From: Acorus gramineus
Taxonomy: Eukaryota > Streptophyta > Magnoliopsida > Acorales > Acoraceae
Direction of reading: 5' to 3'
Assembly (NCBI GenBank): GCA_030737835.1
Contig: CM060857.1
Span: 11,543,496 to 11,607,495 of the forward strand
Length of the DNA: 64,000 nucleotides
Part shown: piece by piece, positions 1 through 15,907 of the stretch
How positions within the stretch are numbered: position 1 is the stretch's first letter
How the letters are laid out: the number at the start of each line of letters is the position of its first letter
Position numbers and translations under genes: made by a program
Notes under the pieces: model-generated
Told to the model about the DNA's origin: nothing
What the model saw: the letters and a program-made list of their open reading frames with translations, nothing else
The model's database searches: none

Positions 1-881
1 GAAGAAAAATATTAATACGAATGATTTTAAGGCACCGTTTGATAACCCGTTCTGGGTTATTTTTAGCTTCTTCAAAAGCTAACCCCCCGTTTGGGGTGGA
101 GCGTAAAGGATGGATAAGGGAGAATACAGTAGTGTGAGGGATGGAATTCGGTTCTCCCCTCTTGGGTCGGATCTTCACTGATCTGAGCTTTGGATGTAGA
201 CCCGATATGGCGTGGGTTGGTTCTTCCCTTCGCGTCAGTTCATCACCGCCTGCAGCCTCCTTGATCGTCTGGCTCCTCCTTCCCCTGTGGCTTTGGGTAC
301 CTGAAACTCACACCAGTGTGGTGCCGGCTAACGCCCCTCCGACGCTCAAGTCAGTAAGCTCTCCCTCTAGGGTAGAAGAGGAACTTAGAGTCATTCAATC
401 TTAGTAGGAGAGAGAGTCAGTGTTTGCATACCTTCAGAAGGAGGGGAAGTCTCCCCTTTTATACTCCATAAGGGCGTGCCGAGCTTGGCCTTGCAGGGTG
501 ATCATATCACGATATGGAATCTCCACGTGGCCTCAGGATCCTTGGACATGTGGCTCCTAGGGATCATCATCATAGTATAACCGTTCTTTTGACGAACTGT
601 CTTTTTCCAGTGTCAGGGAATATTCCCTTCGCTAACCGTTCTTTTGCAGAGGAGGGCCCTATGGCTGACCTGCCTTTTACTCGGGCACTGCCCTCTGGTC
701 GGCTTAATCTTAAGGTCAGGCAATGTTTGACTCCCGTCCTGTGACTAACAGCGTATGGTTGCCTTTTTAGGTCAGGCTTAATCATCTACCCAACTTTCGA
801 AGGAAAGCGGATTCATCCGAGCCGTTGGTGAAATTTCGGGCCCATGGGTTCTCCTTCCTCCGGCCCATTTTTACCAACAGG
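1..881 (-). mobile_element. LTR retrotransposon long terminal repeat, fragment
   Basis: No gene is supported here. Read on the minus strand the block looks like a plant LTR: a TATAAAAG box at 456-463, then a CT-rich leader and a stretch (about 400-300) with the ACTTGAGCGTCGGAGGG motif and a CCGGCACCACAC motif, which I recognise as recurring in the R/U5 part of many plant LTRs. The minus-strand 5' end could be the TGTTGGT at 879-873. I could not find the other end or a 5-bp target duplication, and no gag-pol is present, so this is a solo or truncated LTR that may run off the window. Short ORFs inside it are not credible genes. Confidence 0.55.
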
Positions 882-889
882 GCTGCTCC

Positions 890-1756
890 TAGGCCTGTCA
901 ACCGGTCGGGTCGAATCGGATCGGGTCGGGGTGGATTCGGACCTAATTCGTGACAGGACCCGACGGGTCCGGGTCTAACCTAGGACCCGGCGGGTCCGGG
1001 GAAATGTGGACCCGGACCCGGACCCGGACCCGTCGGACCCGGGTCGGGTCCGGGTCCGACCCGACCCGGTGGTTGGGTAAAAAAAAAAAAAGAGAAGAGC
1101 TCATGTATTTGTTTGCCTTATCATTCTATTTGAAATTTTTTGTAATAAAACATTATTGTTAATGAGACTATGTTTGAATATAATTTTATACAATTCAAAA
1201 GAAGTAAATGAATTATTAAACAACATCCAAAACAATAATCACTAACATAAAAAAACATATTAACTTAAATAATAAACATAACTAACCTAAACAACATTCA
1301 AAACAATATTAACCTAAACAACATTCAAAACAATATTAACCTAAACAACATTCAAAACAATAAACACTAACATATTAACATAAATAATAAACATAAATCA
1401 TGCAACAAACTAATTAATCATACAAATTCAAAAGCTAATATGTTAATTGTCCAAAATAAATCGATTTATAAGCTTGTTATGATTATGATTTATGAACTTG
1501 TAGATACAAAAATAAGTTAAGTAAGAAATAAAATTATGTATCAACTAGTATTAATGGTCTTATAATATATAAGCATATTTTAATAAAACAATCGGGTCTC
1601 GGGTCCAACGGGTCGGGGCGGGGTGGACCCGGACCCGACCCGTTTGTTTGTTCGGGTCCGCCGGGTCGGGTCTAAATCGGGTCGGGTATATTACACGTGT
1701 AATCGGGTCCGGGTCGGGTCGGGTCCGGGTCTGGACCCGACCCGTTGACAGGCCTA
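890..1756. mobile_element. Non-autonomous hAT element (867 bp)
   Basis: The ends are exact inverted repeats, TAGGCCTGTCAAC on the left and GTTGACAGGCCTA on the right, flanked by a perfect 8-bp direct repeat GCTGCTCC at 882-889 and 1757-1764. An 8-bp target duplication with TAG-type ends is typical of hAT elements. Each arm is about 150 bp of degenerate GGGTC/GACCC repeats, and the AT-rich core holds a tandem repeat of about 30 bp, three copies near 1280-1365 (AACCTAAACAACATTCAAAA). No transposase is encoded. Confidence 0.85.
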
Positions 1757-1855
1757 GCTGCTCCTAGTCCAGCCCTTGTGCTTATTCGACATTGACTAAT
1801 TCGGTCACTGACAAGTAGAACAGCCCCCAACCAGCTATTTGTTTGACAAGAATAA

Positions 1856-2290
1856 ACCTTGATAGCTATGCCTGGATAAGCTAGGATAAGATCTGATAAC
1901 TATTTTAAGAAAATGGTGGAATTGCTTATCGGGGCTTATCTATGCCAATAGATAAAAATACCATTCTCTGTCATTTTAAAATTTTTATCTAACCTAACAC
2001 TCTCTGCACACATTCTAAAAATTGTCACATCTATCATATCACACACACATCTCTCATACTTATTCCCAAACACAAATAATTTATGCAGGGGTATAGTTGT
2101 CATTTAAAAAGTCATAAACTCTTATCCATCTCTTATCTACCACTTATCCTTACTTTATCCAAGGTGAATCAAACAACAAAAAGATCAATTTTACATTTCT
2201 CAATGAGAATAACAGAAAAGACAATCAAACAAAAATTTACCTATTCAACATGGATTGTTATCTATCCTAGTATAGCTATCAAGAGCGAAT
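1856..2290. mobile_element. Small TIR element (MITE candidate)
   Basis: The left end CTTGATAGCTATGCCTGGAT is mirrored at the right by a sequence whose complement reads CTTGATAGCTATACTAGGAT. The interior is rich in TTATC/GATAA words and has no coding potential; the 69-codon ORF inside is not credible. I see no clean target duplication, so the superfamily stays open. Confidence 0.45.
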
Positions 2291-2497
2291 AACCTTATGT
2301 CACACCCCAATCGAGGGGGGTAAAAGTCTCAAACAAATTTTCAAATAAGCCAATTTATTTGAAAAACTATCTTCATGATTACAACAAAAAAAATCCTCAA
2401 AAACTGTGTTTATTTCAACAATAGCAGCTTCTGTTAGCAACAACAAACGTAAATCCTTGATTAATTAAAAAAACAGCCCTCATGATCGTATTTTAAA

Positions 2498-4000
2498 GGG
2501 TCTTGCTACATGGACCCCAAAATTTAAGTCCCATTGAGAAGCCCCAATAAGTGTCATTAATTTATTGGTTACCTGTTTGACTTTTTTAAAAGGTAAAAAG
2601 TGCAGAGACAATACTACCCTTCCTTTATATTTGAATTTTTCATTATAAAAAAACAGTCCCTCATTAATTGGGATTGAATAACCGCCTCTAGCACTCCTTC
2701 TTTGAATTTTTTTTTTTTTACCCTCATAAGGCATCTACTACTTCAAAAATTCATTCCGGCTGACATTCTCATCTTCGGTGATCAGCATCACTACTTTTGG
2801 ATTGCTCTCGTCGCCCTCTATCATATGAGAGGTGGATCGGCTACCTTTCGAATACTACCTCCATATTTTTTTCAGATACAGCTATAAATGAATATATTAG
2901 AATTTCATATACAGATGAGTATATTCATATGAAACAATTATATTCTATCTGTTAATGAAGCATTGCTTAGATGATTAATAAAAATATTTAAATATACATG
3001 ACAAAACAATTAAATATTATTCAGATACACATTAATCAAATCCATTAAAAAGAAAAATAACAAACAACAAATTGAGCTAGGTAAATAATTTAGATACGCG
3101 TGTATCTAAAATCTGAAATAACAACTTTACATTAGATACAAGTGTATTTGAAATTTAAATGAGTTTAAAAATGAAAATTATGGTTTATATGCTAATGAGA
3201 AATTGCATAGATGATTAATAAAAGTCTTTAAATATAGATGTCAAAAAGTAATTAAATATTATTCAGATACACATTAATCAAATCCACCAAAAGAAAAATA
3301 ACAAACAACAAATTGGGGTGGATAAATAATTAAGATACACATGTATCTAGAATCTGAATTAACAGATTTACATTAGATAATAATGTATGTTGAATCCGAA
3401 TGAGTTAAATAATGATCATGCAAGGTTAAAAATATACTGAACGACTCAATATGCATACTTATACACATACACAACAACAAAAACGATTATACAAATCGTA
3501 CTTATTAGGATCTTAAAAATCGTACTGAATAATATTATACAAGGCTAAAAATTCATATATAGTGGCAATGTATCTGAATTTAAATTAAATTCGATCTAAA
3601 AAATGTATTGATGATTCAAAGATGAATGTAAAATCAGAACAATATGTTTTATTCAGATTGAAAAGCTTAACCTGAATGGATCGTCATTGTTTGCACCACA
3701 ATCAGATCGCAAATAAAAAAAATTTACTAGAGTAATTATAATCTTCTCTTCCAATCCCCACCAAAACTGAATTTGATATTTTTTTCACATATCAATCTGA
3801 ATAAAAAAATGTAAATCTTATTTTTTTGTATTCAATTGAATTAATTACTTTAAAAAGATAGAGAATATCCTAAATCATAACCACCTCGAGATTCAAGGAA
3901 TTTCTTATGAAAATAATCCATTTAAATAGGAAGGGTAAAGTGAATAATTCAATCTTGCCATCTCATGGGGTCTATCAAATGGGACCTAAAATTTTTTATT
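2498..4000 (+). mobile_element. Mutator-like (MULE) non-autonomous element, copy 1
   Basis: The segment is bounded by a 10-bp direct repeat GTATTTTAAA at 2488-2497 and 4001-4010. It starts GGGTCTTGCTACATGG. It is the same element as the inverted copy at 37268-39070, with matching start, middle and end. A 9-10-bp target duplication suggests a Mutator-like element, but the terminal inverted repeats are poor: only a TGGACCCC word about 13 nt from each end is shared. A more GC-rich block near 2755-2845 is conserved between the copies and may be captured gene sequence. The rest is AT-rich, with many GATACA/TGTATC words. No transposase is seen. Confidence 0.65.
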
Positions 4001-4298
4001 GTATTTTAAAATACTGTGTATAAAATTAAAATCTATTTTTCAAACTATGTTTTCAAACTAATGGTTAACCAAATGCTGATTTTAAGTACGGTGATTTCAT
4101 TTGCTGTGCTTGATTTATTTTGCATTACCCCTCAAACAAAACAACTTATAAATCAACGGGGGTGCGCAAAATAACGTGTGGGTCCATCACCTTCCCCGAT
4201 CACCGTTCCTTTACATCGATGACAAGATCGGACGGCCATGATCCTCCCACAGCTCTACCCAAAACCCCATTGGCGGACGACACACGCGGAGAGTTCCC

Positions 4299-4312
4299 AT
4301 TGGTCCACGTCA
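4299..4312 (+). promoter_or_regulatory. ERSE-II / UPRE-type ER-stress element of BiP
   Basis: ATTGGTCCACG at 4299-4309 matches the ERSE-II consensus ATTGG-N-CCACG exactly and runs into CCACGTCA (4305-4312), the complement of the UPRE core TGACGTGG. A further TGACGTCC lies at 4320-4327 and another ATTGG at 4269-4273. It sits about 55 bp upstream of the TATA box. In plants such elements are bound by ER-stress bZIP factors (bZIP28/bZIP60) with NF-Y; here that is inference from the motif and the gene. Confidence 0.8.
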
Positions 4313-4361
4313 CCAAAAATGACGTCCAGTTCTCTTGTGTTGTGCAACCCCAAAAAATTTC

Positions 4362-4370
4362 CTATATATT
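4362..4370 (+). promoter_or_regulatory. TATA box of BiP
   Basis: CTATATATT lies 92 bp before the start codon, which predicts transcription start near 4395 and a leader of about 65-70 nt. It follows the ER-stress element by about 50 bp, the usual order for an inducible core promoter. Confidence 0.7.
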
Positions 4371-4461
4371 GTCCAAATTGAAAGACCGATTCCAGAAGAC
4401 CCGCTGAGAACGAGAGACGAAGAAGAGAGAGATTCATCAGATCTGTGTTTCTCCATTAACA

Positions 4462-8802
<4,341 letters not shown>

Positions 8803-9259
8803 AGGAAAGTTTTTTTTTTTTTTTTTTTTGTATTTTTGTTGTTTGACTGATTATGGGGGGAGGATGGAAGGAATTGTCTTCTGATTTTGATTCATGAATT
8901 TTTGGAGGGAAACGTTTGTTAGGTTGGAAACTATATATACTTTCGGCTATTGCTGTAGACAAACTTTACCGAGAGTTTTTCTTTGTTTTATTAGCTTAAA
9001 CATAATGGATTATTTGTTCCTTTTGGGTTCTATCTGTGCTGATGAATGAATTTTGATTGAACAAGTGGTGAATCTGATTTTGATATAAAGTATATGATTG
9101 ATGATCCACAAAGGTTGTAAGACTAGTAGTTGAAGCAAACAAAACACATACTGGTTCAGGCTCAGGCCAACCATATTCAATCGAATTGATATCGAAAAGT
9201 ATTATTAATATCAAATTGCACAGTTAATTTGTTGGATACAGCGTCACTCTCTGTGCAGT

Positions 9260-9289
9260 TTGAATAAGGCGATAGTCCGCCTTATTCAA
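9260..9289. repeat. Perfect 12-bp hairpin
   Basis: TTGAATAAGGCG and its exact complement CGCCTTATTCAA are separated by a 6-nt loop (ATAGTC). A second, overlapping pairing is possible between GTCCGC (9275-9280) and GCGGAC (9293-9298). The role is unknown. Confidence 0.6.
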
Positions 9290-9531
9290 CAAGCGGACCA
9301 GGTCCTCCTCCACTTCAGGACATTGTTAAAGACATAAGAAATACCATGATTTTAAAAGCTGTTTTATGTGCTATAAAGGTGGATAGGGGGCATGTCATTA
9401 CACAGGAGTTCAAGATCACAGATCAGCTAGGGGATGATCTGATTCGAGGGTATGTTCAACAGTTTTTGTTTAGTATTAAAGAATGTATACAATATGTAGA
9501 AGGAGTAAACATTCCTCATCTTTTGATATAA
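9268..9531 (+). other. Unrecognised open frame, 87 codons
   Basis: This frame opens after a TAA at 9265-9267 and stays open to the TAA at 9529-9531; the first ATG is at 9346. The predicted peptide has no composition bias (QDIVKDIRNTMILKAVLCAI and further). I do not recognise it. It may be a decayed fragment of a gene or mobile or viral element, or chance. No splice context or promoter supports it as a host gene. Confidence 0.2.
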
Positions 9532-10018
9532 GATATGTAATAGCTTTTGTATGAATGAAATGCCCATGTACTATGGGTCTGTATACCAAACAAATAAATT
9601 AAATGTTGTTGCACAATTTATATGCTTTAGGGTATGTATTATTTTTACAAAGACATCTCTTACATTATATGCACAGTCCTCAAGAATAATTAAAAGTGAA
9701 GATTGTACATGTATAACCAGAATATTTGACAGAACCAAAGACATCTCTTCTACAGTGTGTTCTCTGTGGAGTTTTGCATTGTGAATTCTATTTTTTCTTC
9801 CTCGTATTGTGGTTTTGTTTTTCACTTTGCTTCTCCTCTCTTGTATTTCAGACTGTCGAAACTTTGATTAATATATAATAAGTATGTAAATTATTTATAA
9901 TGTTTTGAAAAAAATCGTGTATAACCCTGCCTACGATCAATCTATTGTCAACAAAAGTTTTTTTTGTAAAAATAAAACATATTATTTAATAAAATATATG
10001 TTTTTGCAAAAAGATAAT

Positions 10019-10248
10019 GGGTTTTTTTATTTTTAAGTCTCCATAAACTATATGATTTAGTGGTAGATCTCTCACTTTTTCATATTTCAGTTTAAGTCTT
10101 CAGATTTATTGGATATGTTTCTTTTAATCCCTTCCAAGACTAATAAAAAACATATCATTTTAAATCTAGAGATTTAAATTGAAATATGAAGAAGTGAGGG
10201 ATCAATCACTGAATCATATAGTTTACAAGGACTAAAAAATAAAAAACC
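10019..10248. mobile_element. Foldback MITE, copy 1
   Basis: The whole block is palindromic: AAACTATATGATTTAGTG on the left pairs with CACTGAATCATATAGTTT on the right, and the arms run outward to GGTTTTTTATTTTT-type ends. A relative with the same arms lies at 36449-36714, so this is a dispersed family and not a chance hairpin. Confidence 0.65.
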
Positions 10249-10253
10249 AAAAT

Positions 10254-10673
10254 GAGCTGTTTGGCTACAGGAATAGGGGAGGAATAGAGGAGAATAAAGA
10301 AAAAAAAGATGTTTGGGTAGAGAGAATAAGAAGGTATAACTATGTAAAATTATGTGAAAATAAACTGGTATTTGTATTCCAAGTCTTTCCATGGAATTGT
10401 GTTATTCCTTCACTAGTATAAAAAGACCTACCTATCAAATCAAATGTCATCACATCAAATTACTTGTTATCATCTCTTATACATCAATGGGGTCCACATG
10501 TCAAATCAACTTTTTACACCTTATTCACATTTTATTCATCATCAATCAAACACTCTAAACTTTATTATTACGTTTCCTAACGAGAATAATTGAAAACACA
10601 ACCAAACACAAAATCACTTCTTTATAAAGTCAACAATTCCTAGAATAGGTATAAACCCCAGAATAGCTTATGC
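10254..10673. mobile_element. TIR MITE candidate
   Basis: The left end GAGCTGTTTGGCTACAGGAA is loosely mirrored on the right by GAATAGCTTATGCCTCTATCC, with the ATCCAAATTGGCC type of end often seen in plant MITEs. The interior is AT-rich and noncoding. The boundaries are approximate. Confidence 0.35.
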
Positions 10674-10732
10674 CTCTATCCAAATTGGCCTAAAGATAAT
10701 ATCAAATTCCAACGGATATATATATCCCAATG

Positions 10733-11131
10733 TAGGGGTGGTAAACGAGCCGAGCTTTAACATGTTCAAGCTTGACTCGTTTATAAAGCCGAGTCAAGCT
10801 CACGAGCCTAGCATTATTCTTCATTTTAGTGTTTTTAGGGGTTGAAAATAAAATTTTATCCCAAATGAGCTAAGTTTATGAACTTAAATGAGAATAAATT
10901 TATATTAATTTAATGTTCTGATTTTACAAAGGAGTTAAGTCAAGCTTCAACAAGTTTTTTATAACACAAACGAGTTTAGTTTGAACACAAAATGAAACTC
11001 GATCCAGGTCCCGAACCTAACCGAACTTTAAAAATTATTCAAGCTTACTTATCTGTCTAATTGAACGAGCCTGAATGAGCTCGAATCGAACCGAACCAAA
11101 CCCGAGCGATTTAATTCGTTTACCAGCCCTA
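10733..11131. mobile_element. Non-autonomous hAT element (399 bp)
   Basis: It begins TAGGGGTGGTAAACGAGCC and ends with the near-complement GTTTACCAGCCCTA. The flanks are TCCCAATG (10725-10732) and TCCCAAGG (11132-11139), a 7-of-8 target duplication. The internal text of repeated GAGC/GCTC words is shared with the element at 38544-38939. Confidence 0.8.
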
Positions 11132-11506
11132 TCCCAAGGTATACAGGACAACCGACTACGTATATATGACCAACTGCGTGTGACACTCGATAGCGCTACG
11201 TGACAGCGGCGGTCAAAAGGGAACAAAAACCGTACCACTTTGTGTACACAGTACACCCATTGCTGTAAGCCTGTAAGAACCTAAAAAACAAAAAAAAACT
11301 CTCGTTGCGCCAAAACCACTTTATCGTTTCGACGTGGAAAATGTCAAACTATTGTTTTAACAATCTAAAACACATATAATACATATTTTTATTTTTTTAC
11401 ATAATAAATATTATCTAATATGATATATGTTCAATTTTTAATTGAATGAACTTATTTTTAAAAGTACAAAAAAGAAAAAAATTAATTAGATAAATATATT
11501 ATCTAA

Positions 11507-11640
11507 CAGGAGTGCAACTTGGACGGATTGGATCGGGTTGAGATTAAAAAAAGTCAACTCAAGCCTAACCCAACTCGACCCTCAAGTTCGAAAAGCTCAA
11601 CTCTAACACAGCCCATTGGGTTCCGATTAAGTTCGGGTTT
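11507..11640 (+). mobile_element. Decayed hAT element, left end only
   Basis: CAGGAGTGCAACTTGGACGG at 11507 closely matches the left end of the hAT element at 53532, and the following 100 bp share its text (GGATTGGATCGGGTT and on). I find no right end. It sits 320 bp upstream of the TPR-like gene. Confidence 0.5.
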
Positions 11641-11957
11641 GATTCACGCCGTTTTCAAAAATTTTAACAGTGATGTGTCCGGAACATTCACCCGTGACCG
11701 TGACTCATGCATGATATTGTCCCGTAGCATCCATCGCTCACCACCACGCGTCATCCACTCTCGTCACAATATATCCCCATCAAAACCCGAATAGTTTCTA
11801 CACAAAAAATTTAAAAACAAACCCCAGTTTCACGACGACGATTCGCTATTCGCTTCCCCCTTTTTTTTGACCGAGATCCCAATTTCTCGTCCTCTCCCCT
11901 TCTCATATTCTCTCTCTCTCTCTCTCTAGAGATCTTAAAAAAAAAAAAAAAAAAACC

Positions 11958-13408
11958 ATGAAATCATCATCCCCACTAACCTCAGCTTCCACTCCCATCA
12001 CCACCACCCGATCATCCCACACACCACCCACTCTCCCCCTCAAAAAACCCCAAACCCACCCCATCGGCAACCCAAAACCACCATGGATCCTCCACCCCCC
12101 AATCCACCCCTTCCCCACCACATCCGACCCACACCTCCTCCACCTCAAAACCCTCTCCGCCGACACCATCCCCTTCTCCCTCCGCCTCATCCAGCTCAAG
12201 AAGCGCCTCGACCACTCGCAATCCGTCCCCACCCACTCCCCCGTCGGCCGCGCCGTCTCCGCCCTCGTCTCCGTCGCCGCCGAGCTCCACCGCGACAGGG
12301 GGTCGAGAGAGACGGGCCACTCGTATGCCTCGCTCTTCCGCCACGTCTTCTCGGGATCCCCGAATCTGCTGGTCTCGCTCCTCGTCCTCCTCGCCGACTA
12401 CTTCGCATCCTCGACGGAGAATTCGATCTGCGTCGCGGAGGGGGGGTCGCCGCCGCCCGGGGAAATCGTTTCGAGGGCGGATCGCGAGCGCAGGCGGGCG
12501 GAGTATGAGAGGATCATCGTGTCGGGGATGCAGAGGAACTCTCTGATACTTTTGAATTACGCGCAGTTCTTGCATCGGATCGCTGGTGATCTCGACAGGT
12601 GAGGGAGCTGATCGAACACGCTATGAACATCAAATTTTTTTTTTTTTTTAGTGGGAAAATGTTAGACAGAGAAATGAAATATATATGCTTCAATGAATTT
12701 ATAGAAATGAAAGTTTATATACCTCATTGGACAGTGATCGAGACATATGGAACTGTATGTAGAGCTGTAACCGAGAAACACGGTTAGGTAAGCTTTTGCT
12801 TTTGCAGAAATCAAAAAAGCCAAACGCGTTTTCAAACAGTTTTAGAAAAGGATGTTTAATTAAAAAGTATATTTTGGTTTTTAGTACAAAATGTATTATT
12901 TTTAGAAAAAGTAAAGAAAGTGAGCTTCTTGAAATTCCAGTTTTATCATGCAGACTTTGGCTGCATTTGGTTGTACGGTTATAAAACTGATTTTATGCAA
13001 AAGTTAGGTTTAAAACTGAATTTACAGGAAACTGTTTCTCCAAAGTTTCTGAAAAACTCATGTTTTGAACATTTTTTCATAAAAATCTGTTTGCAGTTTT
13101 TAACCCTAGTTTTTTTGTCTTCCCAAACCCTTGGGGTTTTTATACAAATCATGCCTTTCAAACGTGTTATGTTCTGTAGGGCGGAGCAGTACTTCAAACT
13201 GGCGGTGCAGGCGGAGCCAGTGGATGCGGAAATGATGAGCCGCTACGCAATGTTCCTGTGGGAGGAGAGGGAGGACATGGAAGGCGCGGAAGAGATGCTT
13301 CTGGCGGCCATCGATGCCGAGCCCAGTTCCTATCACACCGGCAACTATGCGAGGTTCCTGTGGCAGACCGGTGCGTGGGATACTTGTTATCCTCTCAACC
13401 CTCCTTGA
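11958..13408 (+). CDS. TPR-like superfamily protein
   Basis: Two exons, 11958-12598 and 13180-13408, with GT/AG borders and matching phase, encode 289 residues. Residues 1-60 are rich in Pro, Ser and Thr. The C-terminal part holds TPR-type helical pairs: NSLILLNYAQFLHRIAGD, AEQYFKLAVQAEP, MMSRYAMFLWEE, AEEMLLAAIDAEP, NYARFLWQTG. Such repeats are protein-binding scaffolds; the partner is unknown. The end DTCYPLNPP fits my memory of this plant family, so translation probably reads through the possible GT at 13371. The start is the first ATG after an A tract (11938-11955), with a CT repeat in the leader (11912-11928). Exon 1 is very GC-rich beside an AT-rich surround. The function is not established; the domain call is fairly safe. 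Confidence 0.82.
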
Positions 13409-15898
13409 GCTTTTGTTGTTAGGCCAACTAGTACTTAAGAACACTCACATTTTCTGCATTTGAGTTCTATAGAATCTCAAAATAAACCTGCACCACTAAT
13501 TAGTAGAGGAGACCTTGAGGAGGACCACCGACCATCTCATATTTTGTGCAATATGAGAGTCTAAAATGGATGCAATTTTGATCAGTGTAACTTTGTACAT
13601 TCACCTGTCCTGCTGGATTGGCAGAGGTCTGCCACTGAAAGCCATGCAACCAAGTGTACATGTGTGTTCTTATATCGAAATAATAAAAAAAAAAGAAGTC
13701 AAATAACTGGTGGGAAACACATTTTTCAATATTACTGCTATTGTTCTTCCAGGTAGAATTTAAGAAAAGTGGCAGTACAGAATATGGGATAATATAAAGT
13801 TATGTCTTCTGATAATATTAGCAGATGAACTTATATGAGAGTATTATCTACATCAAATGTGCTTCTACTATATTTATATGAATGGCGTTGATATGTCAAC
13901 TTGTTAACTGGGTGATTATATCTAATATGTCATTGCTTTTTATCTTTCCAAGTGATTAATTCCAGCTAGTACATAGGATCTGAGAAGGTTGAATATATAA
14001 ACTGTTACTCACGGGCAGCATATCACTGCAAAAACCTGTTCCTAGCATTCTTTTATGTGGATGGAAAAAAAAACAGGAAGAAACCATTGAATGACCATGG
14101 ATGCAACTCTATGTGTCTGCAGTTCTCGAGAGTCGAGTCTGTATATTTATTTGTATAAGATGGTTCAATAACAAGAAAACAAAAGAGAATCCATGAATAT
14201 GAGAAAATAGATGGTTGGAAAGAGAAATCATTCTCTAAATTTAATTTTGAAAGGAGAAACACAAAATGATATCCTCAATAACTTTTAAGATTCCAACAAA
14301 ATTAAATGGAACTTCAAAGTCTAATAACTTAACTTGATGCATTCAGGAATCTAGAGGGAGCATGATCACACTGAATAAGACATACACCAGGTATTGGCTA
14401 AGATGAGAATGAAACTACTGATAATTGTGATTTTAGAACTATGAAAAAGGCATTCAGAATGACTCAAAATCAATATCAATGTCCATCTCCAGCAGCTCTA
14501 TTAGTGTATTTCAATACCCTCTGGAAAAAAAAATTACATACTGAATACTACAATCAGGCATGTGGAAAAGTTAATTGTTTTCTGGAAGATATTATGCATG
14601 AAAATGGATGCACAATTACTTTAGGATCTGTGATGATCCTAGAAGAAGTCTAGAATACTGGCCACACTTGTCAAGTATGATAAGATGGGCAAAATAAATG
14701 GTTTTATTGCCAAGAATTCTTTATAAAGGCCACACACCCCTACAAGTTCACTAGAATGCTAATTCTCCAGCTCCCCTCTTCTAGCAGAGGCATGCATAGC
14801 AACCAGCTTTCTCAGAAGGCACTAGGAAGGGAATGACTTATCGATCATAGGAAAAGAATAATTTACTTTGTCAACAATTTGTTATTAAGAAAGCATCATA
14901 AAACAAAGGATAATAATTGTCTTATAAGACTAGGGACCATAAATCATCATAGCAATGTTGATTATATTTGGGTATGCTTGTACACAATCTTGCATGGAAA
15001 ATGAAAGAAAGCGAATGAATTTAAGTTGATTGAAAGAAAATATATTCCCGTTTGAACAATTTTTATGTTAGGTGCACTTGTGATGTGACAAAAAAATTTA
15101 TGAATTGTGGTTGTGATGAAAAATGTTAGAAAATAAAAATTATTTGTGCCATCATCGAAAGTGATTCAAAATAAAATTATCGCTCATTTCATCTACAAAA
15201 TATTTTAGATGATTCATAAGAGGTGATCTGACAATGGATCCACATATTTTTTGGGTGGAATAACTTATAATAACTTTAATTTCATATATCAGTTTATTCC
15301 GACATAGTTTATCCCTGGGTATTCAGCTCATCCTAACAACCAAAATCCTTTATTCCTCTTTATTCCGATTTATTTCTTCTCCTAATCCATATCCAAACGG
15401 GGGTAGATAAACTGTGGAAGGAAGAAAAACCTATACGAGAATAAGTTATGTGGTGGGTTATTGTGTGGGGTTCAATACAGATTTTTGGATTGGAAAAACG
15501 GTGCGAATTGTGAATTCACGAGTTAAAACGAGGAGTAGAGTGTATCAAATTTTCATTAAATGATGTGTTGAAGTATAATATTTTCATAAAGGGTACTGTT
15601 ACACTACATTCCTATATATGCAGCGTTAGAAATCCAGTAAAATATATATATCGTTAAACGAGAGATATATATTGTTAACTTTTTTTACATTACTAAAAAT
15701 AAGTTTATTCAATTCAAAATAAAATTATATATATTTTTCATTAAAACAAATATATCGTTTGATAATGTTTATAATTTTCTAAAAAATAAAAACACAGGTG
15801 ATTTACATTTTACATATATATATAAATATATAAATGTGGACTACATTTTGGGCTGGAAAATGGGCTGCTCTAGTGTGCCCGTTAAACAAGGGCCCACA
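13409..15898. other. Intergenic, no gene seen
   Basis: The 3' flank of the TPR-like gene followed by AT-rich sequence. ORFs of 60-70 codons have no recognisable content. A stretch near 15245-15410, with many TTTATTCC words and an ATATCCAAACGGGG end, resembles a MITE edge but has no clear partner. Confidence 0.6.
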
Positions 15899-15907
15899 GT
15901 AGCCCAA

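Larger units (their letters stand above)
8803..10018. other. Region downstream of BiP
   Basis: BiP 3' UTR with a long T tract (8811-8829), then AT-rich sequence. The only structure that stands out is the hairpin at 9260-9289 and the open frame after it, listed separately. Confidence 0.6.

Noticed and set aside
141..404. 87-codon plus-strand ORF
   Set aside because: Antisense to the minus-strand LTR promoter and leader; not a gene.
1280..1365. Spaced repeats that could suggest a CRISPR-like array
   Set aside because: Only three AT-rich units with no distinct spacers, inside a hAT element of a plant genome.
12012..12575. 187-codon minus-strand and 141-codon plus-strand alternative frames
   Set aside because: Shadows of the GC-rich first exon of the TPR-like gene; only the 11958 frame splices in phase into TPR-type sequence.
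13371..13408. Possible donor GT at 13371 implying further TPR-like exons
   Set aside because: Reading through gives the short end DTCYPLNPP that fits the family, and no downstream exon was found.
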